Source: an uncultured Cocleimonas sp. (GTDB lineage Bacteria; Pseudomonadota; Gammaproteobacteria; Thiotrichales; Thiotrichaceae). From it: a DNA stretch of 64,000 bases. The stretch covers positions 40,059 through 104,058 of the forward strand of contig NZ_CANLZW010000016.1 of the NCBI RefSeq assembly GCF_947495625.1. Reading direction: 5' to 3'. This document shows positions 20,785 through 30,546 of the stretch, piece by piece. The first letter of the stretch is position 1. The number at the start of each line of letters is the position of its first letter. The position numbers were made by a program, and so were the translations under genes. The notes under the pieces were generated by a model. The model was not told where the DNA came from, made no database searches, and saw only the letters and a list, made by a program, of their open reading frames with translations.

Positions 20785-21672
20785 CTAATTGTCAGGCGTA
20801 TGTTTTTCCAGTATTTGTATGAATGCTTTTCCTGCATTTGAAAGGCTTCGGCTGGCATGTTGGACAATCCCGAGCGTTCTTTCAATTTTAAGACCTTTTA
20901 CTTTTATCTCCGTTAAATCATCGCCGAGCATGGTTTTAGGCAACGCACTCCAGCCTAAACCGATGGTGACCATCATTCGGATAGTTTCAAGATAATTGGT
21001 TTCCAGTATTACATCTAACGCACCTTGTTTTTGTATCACCGGTTTTTCGATAACACTTCTGGTGTAAGTGCCCACCGCAGGAAGAATAGCGCTGTGTTTG
21101 GCAAGTTCAGAAAGAATAATAGCCTTGTCTTTGGCTATTGCTACTAGAGGATGATCGGGAGATACGGCAATCGTTAATGGATCATTCCACAGTGGCGTGA
21201 TTTTTAAACGTTTTGAATTACTTAATGGGAGGGTCACGACACCCAGTTCGAAATGGCCTTTTTCTATTTCGTGGCAGGCGTCTTCAGAATCCATAAAAGC
21301 TAAATCTAATCGCACTTGTGGATAGCTTTCGGTAAAATTTTTCAAAATGTCGGGTAAACGATGCAGGCCGATATGGTGCGAAGTGACTAATGATAATTCA
21401 CCGCTGACTTGACCATTGAGGTTGTCGATAACACGTTGTGATTCTTTCATGTCTTGCAAAATGCGTTCTGCAATCGGTAATAAAGCACGACCTGCTTCAT
21501 TGAGCATGACGCGTTTGCCAATACGGTCAAACAATTTGCTACCGAGTTGTTCTTCTAACAACGCTATGCGTTTACTAACGGCGGGTTGCGTTATATAAAG
21601 GTGTTCCGCTGCTTTAGAAAAGGTGCCTAATTCGGCGACTGAGATGAAGGCTTTGTAGGCTGAAATATCCAT
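20785..21672 (-). CDS. LysR-family transcriptional regulator
   Basis: A 295-residue LysR-type regulator. The N-terminal winged helix-turn-helix is clear: YKAFISVAELGTFSKAAEHL then YITQPAVSKRIALLEEQLG and LFDRIGKRVMLNEAGRALL. The remaining 200 residues form the periplasmic-binding-protein-like effector domain. It is divergently oriented to leuC with a 171-base gap holding inverted and direct repeats, the classical layout for a LysR regulator controlling its neighbour. I infer control of leuCDB, possibly in response to a pathway intermediate, but the effector cannot be read from sequence. Confidence 0.92.
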   Translation of the reverse strand: MDISAYKAFISVAELGTFSKAAEHLYITQPAVSKRIALLEEQLGSKLFDRIGKRVMLNEAGRALLPIAERILQDMKESQRVIDNLNGQVSGELSLVTSHHIGLHRLPDILKNFTESYPQVRLDLAFMDSEDACHEIEKGHFELGVVTLPLSNSKRLKITPLWNDPLTIAVSPDHPLVAIAKDKAIILSELAKHSAILPAVGTYTRSVIEKPVIQKQGALDVILETNYLETIRMMVTIGLGWSALPKTMLGDDLTEIKVKGLKIERTLGIVQHASRSLSNAGKAFIQILEKHTPDN

Positions 21673-21677
21673 AACGG

Positions 21678-21760
21678 TTAAGAGTAGATTCTATATAACT
21701 AATTGGAATGAAAATTATGAAAATATACAATTATAGTTATATAAGTATTAAGAGTAAACT
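21678..21760. promoter_or_regulatory. candidate LysR operator between the regulator and leuC
   Basis: A perfect 10-base inverted repeat TATATAACTA (21692-21701) / TAGTTATATA (21734-21743) is nested within a 13-base direct repeat, TTAAGAGTAGATT (21678-21690) and TTAAGAGTAAACT (21748-21760). LysR-type regulators normally bind dyads in such divergent gaps. The dyads are seen; the binding is inferred. Confidence 0.5.
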
Positions 21761-21843
21761 CGCCCGAATGATAGATAAGTTGGGCGCTGTTGGTTTTTTA
21801 AAAATTTAAATGCCCTACGACTAGTTAATGAAAGGTAAATTTT

Positions 21844-23274
21844 ATGTCAGGAAAAACACTTTACGACAAGATATTCGATTCGCATGTGGTCCGTGAAGAA
21901 GACGGTACTTCATTATTGTATATCGATAGACACCTGGTTCACGAGGTTACATCGCCACAGGCCTTCGAAGGTTTAAGATTGGCTAATCGTGATCTATGGC
22001 GCACGAATTCAATTGTTGCAGTACCTGATCATAATGTACCAACGACTAAAGCCCATCGCGGCAATGGTACGGCGGGTATCTCTGATCCCGTGGCTAAGAT
22101 TCAGGTTGAAACACTGAATAAGAACTGTGAAGAATACAAAATCAATGAATTCTTGATGGATGATATCCGTCAGGGAATCGTACATGTTATCGGCCCAGAG
22201 CAGGGTGCGACTTTACCGGGTATGACGGTTGTATGTGGTGATTCACATACGTCTACACACGGTGCATTTGGCGCATTAGCACATGGTATCGGCACATCTG
22301 AAGTTGAGCACGTAATGGCGACTCAGTGTTTGATTCAAAAGAAAATGAAAAACATGTTGGTTAGCGTTGAAGGCAAAGTTGGCCCTGGTGTCACCGCTAA
22401 AGACATAGTGCTAGCGATTATTGGTGAAATCGGTACAGCGGGAGGCACTGGTTGTGCGATAGAGTTTGCTGGTGAAGCCATTATGGATCTTTCTATGGAA
22501 GGTCGTATGACAGTTTGTAATATGGCTATCGAAGGTGGAGCGCGTGCGGGCATGATCGCGGTAGACCAAAAAACTATCGATTACGTCAAGGGTCGTCCTT
22601 ATGCTCCAACTGGTGATACTTGGGATAAAGCGGTTGAAGCATGGCAAGACTTAAAATCAGATGATGATGCAGAGTTCGATGAAATCGTACGTATCCATGC
22701 GGGTAGTATTGAGCCACAAGTAACGTGGGGAACTTCTCCTGAAATGGTGCTATCGGTTAATGCGAAAGTACCTGATCCAGCGACAGAAGATGATGCGGTT
22801 AAAAGTCAGGGCATTGCTTCGGCACTTAAATATATGGGGCTTGAAGCAGGGCAATCGATCAATGAAATTGCTGTTGATAAGATTTTTATCGGTTCTTGTA
22901 CCAATTCACGCATCGAAGATATGCGCGAGGCGGCGTCAGTCGTTAAAGGTCATAAAGTTGCTGATAACGTAACCTTGGCGATGGTTGTTCCGGGGTCTGG
23001 TTTAGTCAAAAAACAAGCTGAAGATGAAGGTTTGGATACTATCTTCACTGATGCCGGTTTCGAATGGCGAGAGCCGGGCTGTTCCATGTGTTTGGCGATG
23101 AATGCCGATAAGTTGGAGCCAGGTGAGCGTTGTGCGTCGACTTCAAACCGAAATTTTGAAGGGCGTCAGGGACAAGGCGGAAGAACACATTTGGTAAGTC
23201 CTGCCATGGCAGCGGCTGCAGCGATCAAAGGGCACTTCGTTGATGTGCGCGACTTAGAAAGAGCGGAGGTGTAG
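21844..23274 (+). CDS. leuC: 3-isopropylmalate dehydratase large subunit
   Basis: A 476-residue LeuC, the iron-sulphur subunit that isomerises 2-isopropylmalate to 3-isopropylmalate in leucine synthesis. Family motifs: KIFDSHVV near the N-terminus, [24 protein letters not shown], and the three cluster Cys residues in IGSCTNSR and [11 protein letters not shown]. The C-terminal signature [13 protein letters not shown] is present. An AAAGG ribosome site precedes the ATG. It begins the leuC-leuD-(repeat)-leuB-asd run, with leuD only two bases downstream. Confidence 0.98.
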   Translation: MSGKTLYDKIFDSHVVREEDGTSLLYIDRHLVHEVTSPQAFEGLRLANRDLWRTNSIVAVPDHNVPTTKAHRGNGTAGISDPVAKIQVETLNKNCEEYKINEFLMDDIRQGIVHVIGPEQGATLPGMTVVCGDSHTSTHGAFGALAHGIGTSEVEHVMATQCLIQKKMKNMLVSVEGKVGPGVTAKDIVLAIIGEIGTAGGTGCAIEFAGEAIMDLSMEGRMTVCNMAIEGGARAGMIAVDQKTIDYVKGRPYAPTGDTWDKAVEAWQDLKSDDDAEFDEIVRIHAGSIEPQVTWGTSPEMVLSVNAKVPDPATEDDAVKSQGIASALKYMGLEAGQSINEIAVDKIFIGSCTNSRIEDMREAASVVKGHKVADNVTLAMVVPGSGLVKKQAEDEGLDTIFTDAGFEWREPGCSMCLAMNADKLEPGERCASTSNRNFEGRQGQGGRTHLVSPAMAAAAAIKGHFVDVRDLERAEV

Positions 23275-23276
23275 TT

Positions 23277-23924
23277 ATGGAAAAGTTTACAGTTCATAAA
23301 GGTTTGGTAATCCCATTAGATCGTTCGAATGTGGATACTGATGCGATTATTCCTAAACAATATTTAAAGTCGATTAGCCGCACAGGCTTTGGCCCGACAT
23401 TATTTGACGATTGGCGTTATGAAAAAACAGGCGAGCCAGGAATGGATCATTCCAAGCGTGCACTTAAGAAAGACTTTGTTTTGAATCAGCCGCGTTACCA
23501 AGGTGGTTCGATTTTATTGGCGCGAGAAAATTTCGGTTGCGGTTCATCACGTGAGCATGCGGTTTGGGCTCTGGAAGATTTTGGAATACGTGCAGTAATA
23601 GCCCCGAGTTTTGCTGATATTTTCTATAATAACTGCTTTAAAAATGGCATTTTGCCGATTGTTTTATCAGAAGAGAAAGTTGATTCGCTATTTTCAGAAA
23701 CAGAAATGATGGAAGGCTACAGCCTAACGATTGATCTTGAAAAACAACAAGTGATCGAGCAAGATGATTTGCATACTGAAGCTACCAGTTTTGAGGTTGA
23801 TCCGGTGCGCAAACATTGTTTGTTGAATGGTCTGGACGATATAGGCTTAACTTTACAACATGCCGATGAAATCAAAGCGTATGAGGAGAAACGTAAACAG
23901 ACTGCACCTTGGTTGTTTAGTTAA
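23277..23924 (+). CDS. leuD: 3-isopropylmalate dehydratase small subunit
   Basis: A 215-residue LeuD, the swivelling-domain partner of LeuC. Motifs: [17 protein letters not shown] at the N-terminus, [16 protein letters not shown] (the substrate-contact loop) and [20 protein letters not shown]. The gene starts two bases after the leuC stop, so translation is probably coupled. It is separated from leuB by 134 bases containing an inverted pair of the G-run repeat, a strong potential hairpin within what would otherwise be one operon. Confidence 0.98.
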   Translation: MEKFTVHKGLVIPLDRSNVDTDAIIPKQYLKSISRTGFGPTLFDDWRYEKTGEPGMDHSKRALKKDFVLNQPRYQGGSILLARENFGCGSSREHAVWALEDFGIRAVIAPSFADIFYNNCFKNGILPIVLSEEKVDSLFSETEMMEGYSLTIDLEKQQVIEQDDLHTEATSFEVDPVRKHCLLNGLDDIGLTLQHADEIKAYEEKRKQTAPWLFS

Positions 23925-23988
23925 AAAACACTTCAAAAGTAGGGGGGTGACTTAATTTAAGCCACCCCCCTACTTATAGGCACTTTTT
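23923..23988. repeat. G-run repeat, inverted pair (copies G and G')
   Basis: Forward core AAGTAGGGGGGTGACTT at 23937-23953 faces a reverse copy whose minus-strand core is AAGTAGGGGGGTGGCTT at 23959-23975, separated by five bases. In RNA the two would pair as a stem of about 17 bp with one G-U or mismatch position. The reverse copy ends in AGGCACTTTTT, so on the plus strand the unit has terminator-like features between leuD and leuB. Confidence 0.88.
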
Positions 23989-24058
23989 GAATATTGTTGT
24001 TTAGGTGATTAAGCAAACGACTAATTAAAGAATTTTAAAGATTGGAAAGGATAGAGAA

Positions 24059-25144
24059 ATGACACAGAAGATTTTAGTACTTCCCGGTGACGGCATCGGT
24101 AAAGAGATTGTTGCAGAAGCAATCAAAGTAATCGACACCCTTAAATCAAATTTTGGTTTGGATGTGGAAATTACCAACGGTGATATCGGTGGGGCAGCTT
24201 ATGACGCTGCTGGTCATCCTTATCCTCCAGCTACTCAAGTGTTAGCAAAAGAAGCCGATGCCATTTTATTGGGTGCTGTAGGTGGTTATGAATACGAAGA
24301 GTTACCTCGTGACCTTAGACCTGAGCGCGGCTTGTTAGGTATTCGAGCTGATCTGCAATTATTCTCAAACCTTCGTCCGGCTATTTTGAATGAAGAGTTG
24401 GCAGATGCTTCATCGTTACGTCCTGAGATTGTTGCAGGTCTGGATATGATGATTGTTCGTGAATTAACCGGTGGTATTTATTTTGGTGAGCCACGTGGTA
24501 TTCGCACATTGGAAAATGGTGAGCGCCAAGGTTACAACACACTGATCTATAAAGAGTCTGAGATCGAGCGTATCGCTCATTCTGCATTCCAGATTGCCAT
24601 GAAGCGTGGTAAACGTCTTTGTTCAGTAGATAAAGCTAACGTTCTTGAAGTGATGGAATTGTGGCATGAAGTGATTGATCGTGTTGCTAAGGAATATCCT
24701 GAAGTTGAAGTAAGTCATATGTATGTGGATAACGCATCGATGCAGTTAGTTAAAGATCCTAAGCAGTTTGACGTGATGGTAACGGGTAATATGTTCGGTG
24801 ATATTTTGTCTGATACAGCAGCGATGTTAACTGGGTCTATCGGTATGCTTCCATCAGCGTCTTTAGATGCAAATGGCAAAGGCATGTACGAACCGATTCA
24901 TGGTTCAGCACCTGATATCGCAGGAAAAAATATTGCAAACCCATTGGCGACAATTATGTCTGTGAGCATGATGTTACGTTACTCTTTAGATAAAGCAGAG
25001 TTGGCAGACAAGATCGATGCAGCGGTAGAGGCTGTATTAAAGCAAGGATTACGCACAGCGGATATTTACGTAGAAAGCGAAGGTCTGAAAAAGATTTCAA
25101 CAAGTGAGATGGGCGATGCAGTAGTTGCTGCCCTAAAAGGATAA
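24059..25144 (+). CDS. leuB: 3-isopropylmalate dehydrogenase
   Basis: A 361-residue LeuB, oxidising and decarboxylating 3-isopropylmalate with NAD+. Motifs: [14 protein letters not shown] at the start, [21 protein letters not shown], the substrate-site region [16 protein letters not shown], and the family signature [28 protein letters not shown] with metal-binding Asp residues. A GGAAAGGA ribosome site lies just before the ATG. It is followed six bases later by asd, giving a leuB-asd pair as in many gammaproteobacteria. The hairpin-forming repeats before it may alter its expression relative to leuCD. Confidence 0.98.
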   Translation: MTQKILVLPGDGIGKEIVAEAIKVIDTLKSNFGLDVEITNGDIGGAAYDAAGHPYPPATQVLAKEADAILLGAVGGYEYEELPRDLRPERGLLGIRADLQLFSNLRPAILNEELADASSLRPEIVAGLDMMIVRELTGGIYFGEPRGIRTLENGERQGYNTLIYKESEIERIAHSAFQIAMKRGKRLCSVDKANVLEVMELWHEVIDRVAKEYPEVEVSHMYVDNASMQLVKDPKQFDVMVTGNMFGDILSDTAAMLTGSIGMLPSASLDANGKGMYEPIHGSAPDIAGKNIANPLATIMSVSMMLRYSLDKAELADKIDAAVEAVLKQGLRTADIYVESEGLKKISTSEMGDAVVAALKG

Positions 25145-25149
25145 TTAAG

Positions 25150-26175
25150 ATGTCTAATAAAACATACGATGTAGCGGTAGTTGGCGCAACTGGCGCAGTA
25201 GGTGAAGTAATGCTGGAGATTCTGGCTGAGCGTAATTTCCCAGTAGGAACGGTTTACGCCTTAGCAAGTGAGCGTTCTGCAGGTAAACGTGTAAAGTTTG
25301 GAAACAAAAGTCTGGTTGTTGAAGATCTTGCGACGTTTGATTTTTCGAAAGTGCAAATTGGTTTGTTCTCGCCTGGTGGCGCAATTTCACGTGAATATGC
25401 GCCAATCGCAGCGTCTCAAGGTTGTGTCGTTATCGATAATACTTCTGAATTCCGTTATGACGACGATATTCCATTGGTCGTACCAGAGGTTAATCCTCAT
25501 GCGGTTGCTGAATATACTAATCGTGGAATAATCGCGAACCCAAATTGTTCGACGATTCAAATGCTCGTTGCGTTAAAGCCGATTCATGATGCGGCTAAAA
25601 TCACGCGTATTAATGTGTGTACCTATCAAGCAGTATCTGGCTCTGGTAAGCCAGCAATTGATGAGCTTGCTGGTCAAACAGCACAGTTATTAAACGGTAA
25701 AGAAGCAGAAGTGAAAGTTTATCCGAAGCAAATTGCTTTTAATGTCATACCGCAGATCGATGTATTCCAGGATAATGGATACACCAAAGAAGAAATGAAG
25801 ATGGTTTGGGAGACTAACAAGATCATGGAGGATGATGATATTTTAGTAAATCCGACAGCTGTCCGTGTTCCAGTGTTTTTTGGTCATTCAGAAGCTGTGC
25901 ATATTGAGACACGCGACAAAATTACTGCAGAGTACGCAACTGAATTGTTACAGAATGCACCAGGCGTAGAAGTGATTGATAGACGTGAAGATGGCGGGTA
26001 TCCGACTGCTGTTTCTGAAGGTGCAAACAACGACCCTGTGTATGTCGGTCGAATTCGCGAAGATATTTCACATTCAAATGGTTTAAATATGTGGGTTGTT
26101 GCAGATAATGTACGAAAAGGTGCTGCATTAAACAGCATTCAGATCGCTGAAGTACTCATAAGAGATTATATTTAA
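25150..26175 (+). CDS. asd: aspartate-semialdehyde dehydrogenase
   Basis: A 341-residue Asd, reducing aspartyl phosphate to aspartate semialdehyde, the branch point to lysine, threonine and methionine. Motifs: VAVVGATGAVGEVMLEIL (NADP site), SPGGAISREYAP, the nucleophile Cys in IIANPNCSTIQMLVAL, and YQAVSGSGKPAIDEL. The gene starts five bases after the leuB stop. The leuB-asd-fimV-truA order is conserved in Pseudomonas and other gammaproteobacteria. It connects functionally with hom and thrC about 25 kb downstream, which use the product. Confidence 0.97.
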   Translation: MSNKTYDVAVVGATGAVGEVMLEILAERNFPVGTVYALASERSAGKRVKFGNKSLVVEDLATFDFSKVQIGLFSPGGAISREYAPIAASQGCVVIDNTSEFRYDDDIPLVVPEVNPHAVAEYTNRGIIANPNCSTIQMLVALKPIHDAAKITRINVCTYQAVSGSGKPAIDELAGQTAQLLNGKEAEVKVYPKQIAFNVIPQIDVFQDNGYTKEEMKMVWETNKIMEDDDILVNPTAVRVPVFFGHSEAVHIETRDKITAEYATELLQNAPGVEVIDRREDGGYPTAVSEGANNDPVYVGRIREDISHSNGLNMWVVADNVRKGAALNSIQIAEVLIRDYI

Positions 26176-26210
26176 ACAATATTGTTTGTAATTTCGTTAG
26201 TAGACTCTTC

Positions 26211-26237
26211 TTATATAAGTAGGGTTTATATAGCTTA
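26211..26237 (+). repeat. degenerate G-run repeat, copy H
   Basis: TATAAGTAGGG followed by TTTATATAGCTTA. It matches the left half of the repeat core, then loses the G-run and TGAC. It lies in the gap after asd. The match is partial and could be coincidental. Confidence 0.3.
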
Positions 26238-26244
26238 CAACGTT

Positions 26245-26286
26245 AAAACCTGTCAGAAATTGTCACTTTCTGACAGGTTTTTTTTT
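26245..26286 (+). terminator. strong intrinsic terminator after asd
   Basis: A perfect stem of 14 bp, AAACCTGTCAGAAA paired with TTTCTGACAGGTTT around a seven-base loop, followed by a run of Ts. It closes the leuCDB-asd unit. In the remaining 280 bases before fimV I see no gene and only AT-rich sequence. Confidence 0.95.
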
Positions 26287-26572
26287 GCATAAGGACAAAT
26301 AAGGACAAAAAATGACAATAAAGTGAATCGTTCAGTTTTGATTCATCCTTATTTTGATATATTTGTGCACAGTATCCAGTATTTAGGGGTCTGGAGTATT
26401 TACATCATAGTATTAATAATAATTAAAAGACCTATGCGTAGATGCAATAACAATAAATATAACTAACCATTAGCTCTGTTTAGAGCAATGAGTCTCAGGA
26501 ATGTTTCGTAAGTGTGTTGAAGCAATGAATGGATTCAGAATGTTGATAAAAATAATAAAAGGGGAATAACAA

Positions 26573-29530
26573 GTGAATAAGAAAGCCTTAAGTCTAGCCA
26601 TTTGCATGGCAATGGCTATCCCAACAGCTTCTAATGCACTCAGTCTAGGTGAGATTGAATCCAAATCCAGTTTGAATCAACCTTTCCAGGGTAAAATTAA
26701 CTTACTTTCAACAAGCGTCGCAGAAGCGAAAAGTCTACGTGTTAGAGTTGCTTCTCCTGACGTATTTAATAGAGTGGGAATTGATAGACCAGCGTTTTTG
26801 AACAGTATTCGTTTTAAAACAACTGTGCAAAATGGCCGACCTGTTATTCTGGTTAGTTCTAATCAGCCTATTAATGAGCCTTTCCTTAACTTCTTATTAG
26901 AAGTTAGCTGGCCAAATGGGCAACTCCTTAAAGAATATACGGTTCTTCTTGATCCACCGGTGTTAATGCGACCTAATACAGCGATCGCCAGTAACAACGC
27001 AGGTGTTCGAGCAGAGCCAAGAGCACAAGGTCGAATTACACGACCTGCTGTTCAGCCACGTCGTGTTCAACAACAACCACGTCGCGTAGTAAGAGCAGCT
27101 GCTCCAGCACCAGCAAATAGAGTGCCTCTTAGAAGGCCGGCTGCTGCACCTGCTAGGGTTGCGCAAGCTCCACAGATTAGAAATTACCGTGTAAGACGTG
27201 GTGATACATTATCTAAAATCGCAGGTAAGTTAGGTTATCAAGGTGTTCGTAAAGAGCAGATGATGGTTGCCTTGTTTGAGAAAAACCGAAGAGCATTTAG
27301 TCAGGGTAATATGAATAACCTGAAATCAGGTGTTCTGATGGCTCGTCCTTCTATTCAAGAGGCTAGATCTACCACAATTCGTACAGCAAAATCTCAAATT
27401 GTTGCCCAGGCAAGATCCTGGAAAGCAGCGCGTGCTGAACAGGTTGCAAAAGCAAAAGGTAGTTCAAAGACTGCTAACCAGTCTGCCCGTCTAGAAGTAA
27501 TGGGTAAAAATAATAACGCCGCTGGATCAGCAACAGGATCTGGTGATGGTTCTGTAGCAGGACTTAATAAACAGTTAGCGATGTTAACGGAGTCTTTGAC
27601 TTCTAAACAAAACGAAAACGAAGAATTGAAGTCTCGAGTGTCAGAACTTGAATCGTTACTGCGTAAAAAGAACCGTTTGATTACACTTAAGAGTGAACAG
27701 CTCGCTGGTTTACAAGCTAATCTGAATGGTGAGCCTGCTCCAGTGCAGAGTACTGAGCAAACAGTTGATGCGGCAGTAGAAAATAATAATGAAACTGCTT
27801 CTGAAAATTCATCAGAGACACCTCAACCAGTTGTTGAAAATCAAGGTACTGATATTCAGGAACAAGTAGCCGGTAGTTTGGCAAATGAGAATGGTGAAAT
27901 AATTCGTACTCCAGATCCTGCGGTTGTAGCTAACACCCCAGTGGTTGTAGAACCAGTTGCAGCTAAGGAGAAACCAACGCCACCGTTTAAGAATGAGGCT
28001 GCAGAAGAGTCAGCATTCGATATCATGAGTATCATAAGCTCACCAGTTGCTTTAGGTGTTGGTGGAGGTTCATTGCTAGCTCTACTTGGCGGATTAGCTT
28101 ACATAAGACGTCGTAAATCTAAAGGTGAAGATGTAGAAGATTTCTCAAGCATGATTGATGATGGTCTGCACGGTGATCAAATTGATGACTTTGCAAACGA
28201 TGAAGCAACATTCGTTGATGATAACGAGATGATTGAAGAATCAGAATTTGCAATGAGTGAAGCTGATATCGATGCTCATACTGATGTCGAAGAAAGCCAT
28301 CCAGAACCTGTGTCAGCTGAAACTGATAATGAACTGGATGATTTGATCCAGGAAGCAGATGTATACATCGTATATGGCTTACATGATCAGGCAGAATCTG
28401 AAATTAAACGTGCTATTACTAGCTATCCTAATAATGCTGCTCTACATGCTAAGTTGCTAGAAAATTATAAAGCAGCGGGTGAAAAAGAGTCATTTGAAGA
28501 AGCCACTAAAGTGTTTATGGATCTGGAAGCAGATGATAAACAGAACTACTGGGATGAAATTTGTGAATGGGGTAAAGCATTACTACCTGATAGCAAATTA
28601 TATGATGCATCATCATTACCTAAGATGGCTAGTGCAGCAGCGGGTGTCGCAATGGTAGCGGGAACAGCGGTAGCATCGGCAGGAGATAAAGCAGAAGAGG
28701 TCGTTAGTGAAATGGCTGATGCACTTTCTGATGATGATCTAATCGAAGATACTATTCTGGATGAATCTGAAAAATTAAGTTTTGATGCAGAAATGTCGGA
28801 ACTTGATGACCTGGGCGATTTAGATGATGATTTAGGCAGTGATATTGATGATTTAGAAGACTTTGACTTAGATGACATATTAGGTGAAGACGACAATATT
28901 GATCCAATAGCAGAGATTGATGATCTAGAAGATTTTGAAACTGACATTATTGATATTGCCGATACAAATGTAATTGATCTTGATGATGACTTTAGTATTG
29001 ATATTGATGATGCGATGGATGATATAACAGATAAGGCTGATAACGCACCAGATTCAGTATTAGATATCGCTGCAGATAAATCTGATGTCCTTGAATTCTC
29101 AATGGATGATGATTCATTAGACAAATTGTTAGATGAGGAAGACTTCTCTGAAGTGTCTCTGGAAGAAGGTTTGGATATGGCAGAGAGTCATGATTTAGCA
29201 AATCTTAATCTTGAATTAGATTCGGATGACTTTGATAAAATAATGCCTGGTGATCATGCTTACAAAGCGGTTGCTAGTGAAACCTTAGATAGCAAGCTTG
29301 ATGATGATAACTTACTCGCGGATTTTGATGATAACTTATCATTCCTTGATCTGGATTCAGGTTCTGAGGTAATCGAAGAAACACAAGTTGAAACTAAAAT
29401 TGATCTTGCAAAAGCATATATCGACATGGGAGATATTGAAGGAGCAAGAAGTACTTTAGAAGAAGTTATGGAAGAAGGCAGTGACGAGCAAAAGCGTCAG
29501 GCTGAAGAGTTACTTCATAACAATGGCTAA
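26573..29530 (+). CDS. fimV: FimV-like LysM/TPR polar scaffold protein
   Basis: A 985-residue protein with the full FimV layout: N-terminal signal and FimV domain (LGEIESKSSLNQPFQGKI), a proline/arginine-rich linker, a LysM peptidoglycan-binding motif at about residues 202-258 (YRVRRGDTLSKIAGKLGYQG), a coiled coil at about 330-380, one transmembrane helix at about 487-512, TPR-like helices near 590-660, a long Asp-rich segment near 715-900, and the conserved C-terminal FimV motif (KIDLAKAYIDMGDIEGARS). FimV anchors polar and type IV pilus functions. Start is GTG at 26573, with AGGGG placed upstream. The Asp-rich part is encoded by repeated GATGAT-type codons. It precedes truA in the standard order. 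Confidence 0.95.
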   Translation: MNKKALSLAICMAMAIPTASNALSLGEIESKSSLNQPFQGKINLLSTSVAEAKSLRVRVASPDVFNRVGIDRPAFLNSIRFKTTVQNGRPVILVSSNQPINEPFLNFLLEVSWPNGQLLKEYTVLLDPPVLMRPNTAIASNNAGVRAEPRAQGRITRPAVQPRRVQQQPRRVVRAAAPAPANRVPLRRPAAAPARVAQAPQIRNYRVRRGDTLSKIAGKLGYQGVRKEQMMVALFEKNRRAFSQGNMNNLKSGVLMARPSIQEARSTTIRTAKSQIVAQARSWKAARAEQVAKAKGSSKTANQSARLEVMGKNNNAAGSATGSGDGSVAGLNKQLAMLTESLTSKQNENEELKSRVSELESLLRKKNRLITLKSEQLAGLQANLNGEPAPVQSTEQTVDAAVENNNETASENSSETPQPVVENQGTDIQEQVAGSLANENGEIIRTPDPAVVANTPVVVEPVAAKEKPTPPFKNEAAEESAFDIMSIISSPVALGVGGGSLLALLGGLAYIRRRKSKGEDVEDFSSMIDDGLHGDQIDDFANDEATFVDDNEMIEESEFAMSEADIDAHTDVEESHPEPVSAETDNELDDLIQEADVYIVYGLHDQAESEIKRAITSYPNNAALHAKLLENYKAAGEKESFEEATKVFMDLEADDKQNYWDEICEWGKALLPDSKLYDASSLPKMASAAAGVAMVAGTAVASAGDKAEEVVSEMADALSDDDLIEDTILDESEKLSFDAEMSELDDLGDLDDDLGSDIDDLEDFDLDDILGEDDNIDPIAEIDDLEDFETDIIDIADTNVIDLDDDFSIDIDDAMDDITDKADNAPDSVLDIAADKSDVLEFSMDDDSLDKLLDEEDFSEVSLEEGLDMAESHDLANLNLELDSDDFDKIMPGDHAYKAVASETLDSKLDDDNLLADFDDNLSFLDLDSGSEVIEETQVETKIDLAKAYIDMGDIEGARSTLEEVMEEGSDEQKRQAEELLHNNG

Positions 29531-29559
29531 GTAATTACTTAACTACTCAAAAGTAAATT

Positions 29560-29587
29560 AAAAACCGGGCATAGCCCGGTTTTTTTA
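29560..29587 (+). terminator. intrinsic terminator after fimV
   Basis: AAAACCGGGC and GCCCGGTTTTTTT with a four-base loop, about 30 bases after the fimV stop. Confidence 0.94.
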
Positions 29588-29690
29588 TGGCTGAAATAAA
29601 CTGATTTTTGGTAGTTGAGGTAGTAAGCAAAATATGGAACTAATGTAAGACAAAGCTATATACTTATGTCTTATCAACAGAGAACTTTTA

Positions 29691-30473
29691 ATGAAATACG
29701 CAGCATGCATTGAATATAATGGAACGGCTTATTATGGCTGGCAACGTTTGTCGCATGGGCCTTCTGTGCAGGGCGAAGTAGAAAAAGCTTTGTCTTCAGT
29801 GGCAAACCATCAAATAGATTTAACGTGTTCTGGTCGGACTGATAGCGGGGTGCATGGAATAGGTCAGGTTGTGCATTTTGAATCTGATGCTGTTCGCGAT
29901 GAGAAAGCCTGGATTATGGGGACCAATACCAATCTACCTGATGATATTGCTTTGCGTTGGATTAAATCGATTGACGATGAATTTCATGCTCGATTTACTG
30001 CGCAATCCAGACGTTACCGTTACATTATTCTGAATCAAAATACACGTCCTGCTTTATTAGATAAAAAAGTCTGTTGGTTTCGTTATCAACTGGATGAGAT
30101 TGCTATGCAGGATGCAGCGACTAGATTGCTGGGTGAAAATGATTTTAGTAGTTTTCGTGCGGCTGGCTGTCAGGCAAAACATGCGATGCGTGAGTTACAG
30201 GAAATTACAGTAATACGTGATCATCGATATATCTATGTTGATATCGTCGCCAACGCTTTTTTACATCATATGGTTAGAAATATTGTAGGTAGTTTATTTC
30301 TGGTGGGAACTGGCGATAAATCACCGCAGTGGTTTACAGAGCTCCTGGAAATAAAAGATCGTACACAAGCAGGGATAACTGCCCCCGCCTGTGGTTTGTA
30401 TTTTGTCAGTGTTAAATATCCTGAAAGATTTAACTTGCCTGAAGTTGCTTCGCCACCATTTTATGGTTTGTGA
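29691..30473 (+). CDS. truA: tRNA pseudouridine(38-40) synthase
   Basis: A 260-residue TruA that converts uridines 38-40 of tRNA anticodon arms to pseudouridine. The N-terminal IEYNGTAYYGWQ, the catalytic Asp in CSGRTDSGVHGIGQV, the RRYRYIILN segment and the C-terminal ANAFLHHMVRNIVGSLFLVG are all typical. It follows fimV as in Pseudomonas-like genomes, but trpF does not follow; instead the next gene is on the opposite strand. Confidence 0.97.
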   Translation: MKYAACIEYNGTAYYGWQRLSHGPSVQGEVEKALSSVANHQIDLTCSGRTDSGVHGIGQVVHFESDAVRDEKAWIMGTNTNLPDDIALRWIKSIDDEFHARFTAQSRRYRYIILNQNTRPALLDKKVCWFRYQLDEIAMQDAATRLLGENDFSSFRAAGCQAKHAMRELQEITVIRDHRYIYVDIVANAFLHHMVRNIVGSLFLVGTGDKSPQWFTELLEIKDRTQAGITAPACGLYFVSVKYPERFNLPEVASPPFYGL

Positions 30474-30505
30474 AAAGTTTTGATGGGGTTTTGCAAATAA
30501 TCTTA

Positions 30506-30536
30506 TAAAAACTGCCTAAAAGTAGGGGGGTGACTT
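30506..30536 (+). repeat. G-run intergenic repeat, copy I
   Basis: AAAAACTGCCTAA and an exact core AAGTAGGGGGGTGACTT (30520-30536). Convergent gap; it ends 11 bases before the stop codon of the minus-strand HAD gene. On the minus strand it reads CCCCCCT-ACTTTT-AGGCAG-TTTTT. Confidence 0.88.
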
Positions 30537-30546
30537 ATTATTTTGA

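Noticed and set aside
28546..29124. A 192-codon open frame on the minus strand rich in Ser
   Set aside because: It is the antisense of the Asp-rich (GAT/GAC) part of fimV; its composition is fully explained by that and it has no independent signals.
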